The position numbers and the translations under genes are program-made. From NCBI RefSeq assembly GCF_902167145.1, contig NC_050097.1, forward strand, positions 44,996,095-45,060,094: a DNA stretch of 64,000 nucleotides, given 5' to 3'. This stretch comes from Zea mays. Lineage: Eukaryota > Streptophyta > Magnoliopsida > Poales > Poaceae. Each line of letters starts with the position of its first letter. Position 1 is the stretch's first letter. Shown one piece after another: positions 1 through 8,700 of this stretch. Under the pieces are notes generated by a model that had not been told where the DNA came from, did not search any database, and saw only the letters and a list, made by a program, of their open reading frames with translations.

Positions 1-176
1 TGTTGTGGCCTTGGGGATGGAGATACAGGTGAAGTGCAGCCAGACAAGGCCAGCTAGGATGTGATTTTCCCTGCAAATGCAGCTTCCAAACTGGTTGCTT
101 GCTTCAATGACCATATCCAGCGGTTGGAGTGACAGGTTCTAGACAATGAGTAGAGAGGTCCAACATGACTGGCTTA

Positions 177-372
177 GGATGTGTTTGGTTAGATGTATAA
201 GAAGAATGGAAGGGGAGGTCATAGTTTTTATAGACTTATAGTGTTTGGATAAAAGTCACGTGAGAGCAAGGTAAACATCGGAGTAATTTCTTGTGACGGC
301 GTGATCCCAAAAAATCGAGGGAACAATGTCGCTCCCGTCTCATCCCACTTTGAGCTCAAACCAAACACATCC
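177..372. mobile_element. Tourist-like (PIF/Harbinger) MITE with TTA target-site duplication
   Basis: A 196-bp element has perfect 14-bp terminal inverted repeats (GGATGTGTTTGGTT at the left, its complement at the right). It is flanked by TTA at 174-176 and 373-375. A 3-bp TTA duplication and a GGNNNTGTTTGGTT-like end are the known signature of PIF/Harbinger MITEs. No coding capacity is seen. Superfamily is inferred from TIR and TSD only. Confidence 0.8.
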
Positions 373-375
373 TTA

Positions 376-1030
376 AAGATTGTTCGATTATATTGTATCT
401 AGAGAAGGGGTTGGAGAGGATTAAATTTTCCCCTAGGCAAAATTAAAGGAGCTCCCTCAATCTTCGCAACCGAATAAGGCCTTAAGGGGCATTCCAGGAA
501 AAGTTGTATTTGTATTTTTTTTTTCAATTTCTGAATTGCACTAAACACAATTATAGTCATCTAGTGATTTGTTCTTCTCTTGAGCAAGTTTCTGATACGT
601 AGTATGTCCCTTAAAAGAAGCCAAAATGTAAGTATTTGTGTTTACCAACGACGCTCCAACTCCAAAGCCATTTGAGAAGAGGTGAAAGCGGCAATGTTCC
701 CAACAATTGTGATTGGCATTTGGCAAAAGAGATCGACTAACGGAAGCTTCGTCAACCCAGTCTCCCGCCCGCTTCAGAGCTCCGCAACGGCACCACTACT
801 TGGTCGTCCGGCGACGGTCTTGAACTCTTGATCTGGCGGCCTACGCGCGGCGCGGAACGGCAGGCAAAATGGTTGCCGATGAGGAAAAGACGACCAAGCG
901 TGGCATTATCAGGAAAATGCAAGAGAGTGAAACGTACCAAGATCACGAAGGAGAGGAGGGCACGGCGAAGGAAAGTGCATTGGCGGGCCATGCTGAACTA
1001 CTCGAGATCCAACCGTTGAAGAGTATAGTT
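376..1030. other. Intergenic stretch without recognised gene
   Basis: Only short ORFs occur here, including overlapping frames of 58-79 codons around 750-1045 on both strands. The 740-1020 part is more GC-rich than its surroundings and could be a captured or decayed exon. I recognise no domain and see no convincing splice structure. Confidence 0.4.
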
Positions 1031-1044
1031 AAAGAGGACAGTTA

Positions 1045-1215
1045 AAAAATTGCTGAATTATATAATCTAAATAGATTATAATTCTAAATAATAAGATTAT
1101 AATCTATCAAATTATATAATTTAACAATCTAACTTATTTTGAATTAAATATAAATATTAATTTAAAATAAGTTAGATTATATAATTTAAATATATTATAA
1201 TCCTAAACATATATG
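1045..1215. repeat. AT-rich palindromic (foldback) sequence
   Basis: A near-perfect inverted repeat with ~24-bp arms (AATCTAACTTATTTT at 1126 and its complement ending at 1178) is centred near 1152. Weaker symmetric copies of TATAATCTAAAT and ATTATATAATTTAA flank it. This fits an AT-rich MITE or hairpin element. No target-site duplication could be fixed. Confidence 0.5.
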
Positions 1216-1599
1216 CTCTAAATGACAAGCATGACGTCGGGAGAGTATGAATCGGGTCAGGTGACCGTCGGTCATATGGTGCACACGGAGAACAGGAATC
1301 TATATGACACTAGGCAAGGGCGCCCATGCTTAAGCTTAATCAAGTGCTTGATGGACAATTTGAATATGTGTTAGCCTCTCTGAGCAGGTACACGAAGCAC
1401 AAGTGCACGGGGGTAAATTGAAGGGTCATCTATGTGATGTTGATGGCTGACTTGTCCAAAAATAGCTCTATCTCTGTCTTTTTTCTAAAGACAATTTTTT
1501 AGAGCTCAAGCTAAATTGTAGATTATTTGGCAGAAATGACTTATCCTAGAATCAGAGCTATTTTTTTATTATGTGCCAGAGATAGAGCTTGATTCGGTG

Positions 1600-1815
1600 A
1601 AACTACTATTTATGACTTCTTATTCGTAGTATAAAGTGGCTCTAGCTTTTAGGTGTTTTCACAGTGCCGTTTTTTTAATATTTGATCTGAACTGTTTCTG
1701 TATTAAAGTGTCAAAGCTAGAGCCGTTGAAGGTACTATTTGTGGTCTCTTCTTCGTAGTGTAAAAATGGCTCTGCCTTTTAGGTGTTATTCACAAAGACC
1801 GCTAAAAAAGTGTTT
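1600..1815. repeat. Imperfect ~90-bp direct repeat
   Basis: Two diverged copies begin near 1605 and 1726. They share the order ACTATTT, TTCGTAGT, GGCTCTNNCTTTTAGGTGTT and CACA. No ORF crosses them. They may be the two ends of a decayed element. Confidence 0.45.
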
Positions 1816-1921
1816 GACATGGCTCTAGCTTTTTTTTAATAGAAAAGTCAGAGTTGAAGCCCTGCTAAACGGGCTCTTAGACTAAGGACTCGTTTAGCAC
1901 AACTCAACTTTATTATTTGGG

Positions 1922-2362
1922 GGCAATTGTGAGTATACACTTCTCTGATTTATAATTGTAATTTTACCCTCATTTTTCAACTTTATGATTTACCCCTCGG
2001 TTTTGAAAATGAAGTCGCCATTTGCCCCTCCCTAACACCGTTAGTGAAAATCAGAATTAATAATTAAAAACAAAAAACTGCTGGGTAAAATCACAATTGC
2101 AAGGTGAAAGAAGAATATAATCATAATTAACCCTAAAATGTCAATATTTTTTCAGGGTTAATTGTGATTATACCCTATCCCACATTGCAATTACGATTTT
2201 ACCTCTCGGGTTTTTATTTTTTAATCATTAATTTCGATTTTCATTAACAATGTTAAGAAGGAGGGACAAACAACAACTTCGTTTTCAAAAGAGAAGTAAA
2301 ATCACAAAATTAAAAAACGAGGGATAAATCGCAAATACAATGCCGAAGAAGGGTATAATTAG
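1922..2362. mobile_element. Foldback/MITE with ~210-bp inverted arms
   Basis: The left arm (about 1922-2138) and right arm (about 2155-2362) are diverged inverted repeats. Landmarks include TTAATTGTGATTATACCC near the centre and the ACTTC-TTTTGAAAACGAAGT type block in both arms. The element has almost no unique centre. The exact ends and target-site duplication are not clear, so the superfamily is left open. Confidence 0.6.
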
Positions 2363-2712
2363 TTTCCAGAGAAGTAGCTAAATTATTGAAAGAAAGTATT
2401 TAAGACTTGTTTAGAAGCAAGAATATCGAAAGGGGATTTGAGAACTAAAATCTGCTGCCTATTCAAAATTAAACAGCAAGAGAATTTTAGCCCATTCAAA
2501 TAACTCTTGTATTTTTCTTCTAAACAAGCTCTTAGCCAAACCCGGTGTACAAGTGCATGAATGAGCACGAGAATTCGCTAATAAATCCTTGACGAGGACA
2601 ATTCTCTAGTTCAGCCCCCCAAATAAAACTGAAATATCGAGGAAGGGACGGGCTCGGCCTCTCTGCCCGAATTCCCGATTGCGCCTCCTCCGACTCCGAG
2701 ATCCCGTCAGCC

Positions 2713-5700
2713 ATGGACGGGCTCCTGTCGAAGCTCCGCAGCCTGGACGCGTACCCCAAGGTGAACGAGGACTTCTACAGCCGCACCCTCTCCGGCGGCA
2801 TCATCACGCTCGTCTCCTCTGCTGTCATGCTCCTCCTCTTCGTCTCCGAGCTCCGTACGCGTCTTGCCTTTTCCTTGTTCTCCCCCCTTGCTCCTCGATC
2901 TAGGTACTTGTACCCGTTTTTGAGATCGGCTGGTTAGGTTTGACCGCGTGGGTGGTGCTAGACGGATGCTGGTATGCCGACCCCCCTGTCGCATTACGAT
3001 TCTGGCGTTCTTCCCACGATACGTCGAGATCTGGTGGTGGAGCGGGTGGGATTGATCAAGCGTGATTGGGTTGGCCAGAGTGGGATTGAGTGCATATTTC
3101 CGTATTTCAACCGCGCAAGATGTTATTTTACTGTACTTTGCAGGATTCAATTCATTTCACGATTAACTGCGAAGCTAATGAGATTCTGCTGTTGCTTTCG
3201 TTTACTTTTGGTTAGTGAATAAGGCATTGACCTGTCATGTTTTATTAACTTGTAGAGAATAACAGCTAGAAATGGTGATTTTGCATACGTAATTACTGGT
3301 TCCATACGAAATTTGAGATAAAAGGCTGTTTCTCTTGTGCTTGTTGTTTTGTTGCCGAATGTTAGAGGCATTTTCATCAGAGATTCAGAAGCAGATTTAC
3401 TCACTGTGACGGAAAACTTAAGATTTAAGTTTACCTAGTACCCACACGTCTTGTTGAAGTAAACGAGGGGCTCTTTTGCTCTCATTGTGTTAATAAAAGG
3501 TTTTTGGTGTGTAGTTATTTGAAACTTTAGGTTTGCTTTCTTTCGGGTTTCTTCACTGGATGAATAGTTCACCAACAAGAAGGATAGCTAAAGGAATCAT
3601 TCTACCTATCTACTATTTTATACTCAGTCTTTTGCTATTCATGATCGGTCCTTATTTACCAGTTAATGTCTCTCTATGCAGGATTATATCTCCATGCAGT
3701 TACTGAGACAACACTAAGGGTTGATACTTCAAGGGGAGAAACACTTCGCATAAATGTAATGCACAGATTTTATATTCTTGAATCGTTTCATTGTCACCCT
3801 TTACCAACTGTTTGCAAACACTTATTTCTTTTTAGGCCCTTTTTGTCTGCTAGTTGTTCCTTCATTCCTATATATTTTCTAACACTGGACCTTGGCTTAC
3901 CAGAACTTATTCCTTACATGATAACTTTGTGTTCAAACACTTGTTGACATCTACCTTTTCTGATGCTTTAAATGCAGTTTGATGTCACCTTTCCAGCCCT
4001 TCAATGTTCTATAATTAGCCTGGATGCAATGGACATCAGTGGACAGGAGCACCTAGATGTGGTATGCATTTGTGTATTCAGCTTTTTAGCTGTTATGAGT
4101 TATGTTCAATAACTGATGGTTCATGGTTGTAGACTTGTGGTAACTAATTTGTTCATGTTTAATGCTCTTATGTAGAAACATGATGTATTCAAGCAGCGAA
4201 TTGATGCCCATGGCAATGTTATTGCGACTAGGCAAGATGTAGTTGGTGGGATGAAGGTGATATCATCTCTTGTGGTGTTAAAAGTCACACCTATAGCATG
4301 TAGAATGTATAACAACACTGCGTCAAAGTTCTTTGAAACAGTCCAAATATGGACTATTATGCCATTACCTTTTGTGCGTGGAGTCACCCTAGTTTCTTAG
4401 GGTGTGATTTGTTCTGCATATAATATCTAACTTATTTCCTTGAGCATTACATACACATATTGGCTTCATGAGTGAATTGACTTAGGTGTTTTTATTGCTC
4501 AAATCAATACATGATTCGTTATACCTAAAGACACACATTTCCTTGCCTTTTCAACAGATGGAGGCACCTCTACAACATCATGGTGGAAGGCTTGAACACA
4601 ATGAAACCTATTGTGGCTCTTGTTATGGTGCACAAGAAGTATGCTTCTATCTTTTGTGAGATGATATCTATCCCTGGCCCACAAAATAAGCAATTGTATT
4701 ACTACCTTTTGCGTTGTGTGGACTACTTGCGAAAGGGCCTCTAGCGTAATGGTTAAGGCTTGGGTTTGATTCCCCTCGGGGACGGATTTCTGGCTTGGTT
4801 AAAAAAAATCCCCTCGCTATGCCCCGCTTGCTCTAGGGTTATGTCCTGTGTGCCACCCTTCGGCTGAGCCATTGCAGAGTGAATTTTCAATAACACCCCT
4901 AATTTGTGTCCTGTATACTAACCTCTCTAAAAGTTACGTCGCCCCCATCCATTGCTCTGATGAAGAAAGGCACCAAACCGAGGAAGTCTTGGCCTGCCAC
5001 ATGCCCACATCAAATATTTTCCTTGTACCTACCTTGGCCTGCCTCTTTCTATTCATAAACCCCCCAAGGAGGCCCTACAGCGGCTTGTGGACAAAGTCTC
5101 TGATTATCTCCCAGGGTGGAAAGGTAGTTAGGTACCCTGCTGAATCGAGCAGGTCGCTTGATCATGGTTCGTGCTGTTCTGACAGCCTCCCCCATCTACC
5201 TAATGCTGGCTATCGACTTACCTAAATGGGTCATTAAGGCAGTAGATTAGATAAGATCATAAGAAGGGATTTTCTATGGAAAGGTCAGGAAAAGGCTAAT
5301 GGGGGTAATTGCGTTGTATCTTGGGAAAAGGTCCAACGACCCCTTGAGTATGGGGCCTAGGAATTCTGAATCTTGAAAAGTTAGGCTGGGCTTTGAAAAT
5401 TCGATGGCTTTGGGTTCAAAAGGTGGACCAGCCCCGGCCTTGGGCTGGTTTGCAGCTTGGGATTCCCTGTAAGACTTCTGCGCTTCTCAGCATGGCAGTG
5501 GTTTCATTAGTTGGCATTGGAGAAGAAATTCTGTTCTGGAAAGACAGATGGTTGGATGGTAAATCTATCTGAATTTGCTCCCCACTTGCTCCAAACTGTT
5601 GCCAGGAGAGTTGTTAACAGAAAAAAACAGTTGCAGAAGCTCTAAATAATCGAAGTTGGGTGGCTGACATACAAGGAGCACTAACAGTACCTGTTCTACA

Positions 5701-8700
5701 TGAGTATATACAGGTTTGGGACCAAATGGAAAGAGTAATCCTGCAACATGGAGTACCAGACATATATAGATAGAAATGGACAGGTTCTGGAAACTACTCT
5801 AGCAGTCTAGTAGGATGGCCTATGCAGCTTTCTGGAAGAGTGCACGTAGAATAACAAAAGGGGTTACTCATGTTTAAGCCAGTTTCAACAATACCATTAT
5901 AACTGTTACAGACCCACCAGGTCGGGTCCTTAGGTACTTGTGGATTCAAAAGCTCAAGAAAAGCATCACCCTATGCTGGTCAAAGAACAGCAGTAGATGC
6001 TATTCGTACAGTGGGTTTGCAACAGAAGCTATGGTAAAAGGTGTTGGTAGTGGAAGAGATGCCGCATTACGAGCCATTGCTAAAAGTGGTGTATAGTTAA
6101 GTTGTATACAGTATACACGATGTAACACCTATGCCGCATAATGGATGTCGGCTGCAAGTTCTTTATTTGGTTGGCGTTTAAGAAGCGTTGTTGGATTGCT
6201 GATAGACTGGCCAAAAGAGGGTTATCCCACCCAGAGGCTTGTCCTCTTTGTGACCAAGAAAATGAGATCATCAACCATGTTCTTGCTAACTGCAGATTCA
6301 CTAGACAGCTATGGTACCATATCTTTCAACTCCTACATTTCCTGATCTGGTACCCGGTATGGCTGAATCTTCATACCCTAAGTGGAGTAAGGTGGTTTGA
6401 CTTGTACCAAAGGGAAGGCGAAAAGGGCTAAACACTTTAATCATCCTAATAACTTGGGAGACATGGAAACACAGAAATTCACATGTATTTGAAAATACAA
6501 GGTCCTGCATACCTGATCTCCTCAGGAAGATTGCGGAAGAATGCAGAATGTGGGGGATGGCTGGACCGCTGGAGCTTCGAAACTTCAGGAGTTCCTGGTC
6601 TGGTCCCAGTTTGGAAATGCTTAATGCTTGGTTGATCTCCCTGTTCTGGTAGTGTAATCCTCTTTTGGTCTTTATTAGGGTGTTTGGTTTGAGGAATGAG
6701 TTGGTACATCATCTTTTCACTACTCATTTTTTGTTTGGTTTGTGGAATGGAATGAGTTGATCCATCACCACCTCATTCCTCATAGTTAGTTAGTTAGTTA
6801 GTACTCATGAACTACAGAGCAAAAGTCAGACCTAATGGGGCTATCAAATATATCTTTGTGAGTCAGGTCATTTTCAGTTTATTTAGCATATATCTTTCTC
6901 TTGACACTTCTTCATTTTTGTTACTGTGCAAGAAATTACATGATTGCTTTAGAACCTGTTGTCGTGGTATAACACTCCTACAGATATTTAGTTCATCTGC
7001 TGTTTTGTTATGATTTTTTTGAGCTAACATATTTCATTATTGAATGTAGTCTGATGATCAATGTTGTAACACATGTGAAGATGTTCGTGAAGCCTACAGG
7101 AAAAAAGGGTGGGGTGTATCGAATCCAGATTTGCTTGACCAGGTAGAACCATCTGATGTAATTACCAAAAAAGAACATCTGTTGTAACTACCGAAAAGAA
7201 AAGATCACTTTATGTAGCCAATGTCCCCTTTACCTTCAAGACAATTATTATGCCTGCTGTGTGTTGTTCTGTAGTGCAAAAGGGAGGGCTTTCTTCAAAG
7301 TATAAAGGACGAAGAAGGCGAAGGATGCAATATTTATGGTTTTATTGAAGTTAATAAGGTTGCTGGGAATTTCCATTTTGCTCCAGGGAAAAGTTTCCAG
7401 CAGTCAAATGTGCACGTTCATGACTTGCTCCCGTTCCAGAAGGACAGCTTCAATGTAATCATACTTGAGCAAATATGTAAAGGCTTGTTTGGTTGATTGG
7501 TTCCCAGGAATTGAGAGGAATTTAAAAGTAATCTAATAATGAAATGGAAAGCACTTTCTAGATATTGATTTCAATTCATGGGATATAAGCAGGTCTTATA
7601 GCTGTGCATAATGACAGGAAGATTTGTCATTTTCTCACTAGCATTTTTGCATTAACACTAACCATTTTATTCTTTACAATGCCAGGTCAGTCATAAGATA
7701 AACAGACTAAGTTTTGGAGAATACTTTCCAGGTGTTGTTAATCCACTTGATGGGTAGTTTCTTGCTCCTACAATGTTATTTTCATTTTATATCTGGGTTT
7801 GTTACTAGGGTGAAAATGATCCCAAAAATCTAAGTGAGAATCTAAGATTCTTGTTAAATGTGCAGGGCAAATTGGGTGCAGCATTCATCATATGGAATGT
7901 ATCAATACTTCATCAAGGTTTGTCCTTCTTTTCCGAACAACCTAGGAGAGCTGCGTGTCATTTTATTAAAAGAAAGGGTAGAGCCAGTTGGGGGTGGCTC
8001 CCACATGAGTGGGGTTTAGGGAAGAGATAAACCGAGACAAGCCTTCCCCCACAAATGCGGAGAGGCTGCTTCGAACCCACAACTTTTAGTGAATTAGCTC
8101 TGACCACTACACCATGCCTTTCATTAAGAAGAAAGAAACAAAGGGTACAAAAGCCAGGTAACAAACTCTTACAAAATTAAAAAAACAACACAAATCTCGA
8201 CCAACAAAAAACACTCACATCATAGTCTAAGTTGCCAAGGACAGTGACCGGGCAAGGAACTCTTGGAGTTTAGAAGCTTCTGCCATCCCCTATAAACCGC
8301 CACATTCATCAGCTATCACTCGGAGCGGATCTGGTATGCTAAGCCTAGCGTGCTCGAAAACACAAGAGTTCCTGCGTTTCCAGATTCACAGGTTTCCCAA
8401 GTTACCAGAAAACTAAAGAGTTGAGCCCCTTGTGCAAATCTTTTGGAATGAGCCAAAGAACTTTCCCTCCACCAACTTGAAAATTTGGTGTCTGATGTTG
8501 AAGGCACTAAAGCAGGTAGATGTAGGGCTGGGAAAATTGAAAACCAAATCTGCCCACAAGGATGTGCTATGGTTTCTTCCTCCTGGTCACAAAAAGGAGA
8601 AGCCTGAGTGGGGCAAGCCTCTTTTAGCAAGTCGGTTTGCCATCCAACAACGATTATTGGTCACAAAAAGGTACATATCTGCCGGGAACAAAGATGATGA

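Noticed and set aside
869..1045. 58-codon frame opening MVADEEKTTKRG and the overlapping 63- and 79-codon frames at 752-1019
   Set aside because: Too short, no recognised family, no splice or expression evidence; could be a decayed captured exon but cannot be supported.
4738..4800. Possible tRNA gene
   Set aside because: A- and B-box-like motifs are present but no acceptor stem, anticodon stem or cloverleaf can be formed; SINE head is the better reading.
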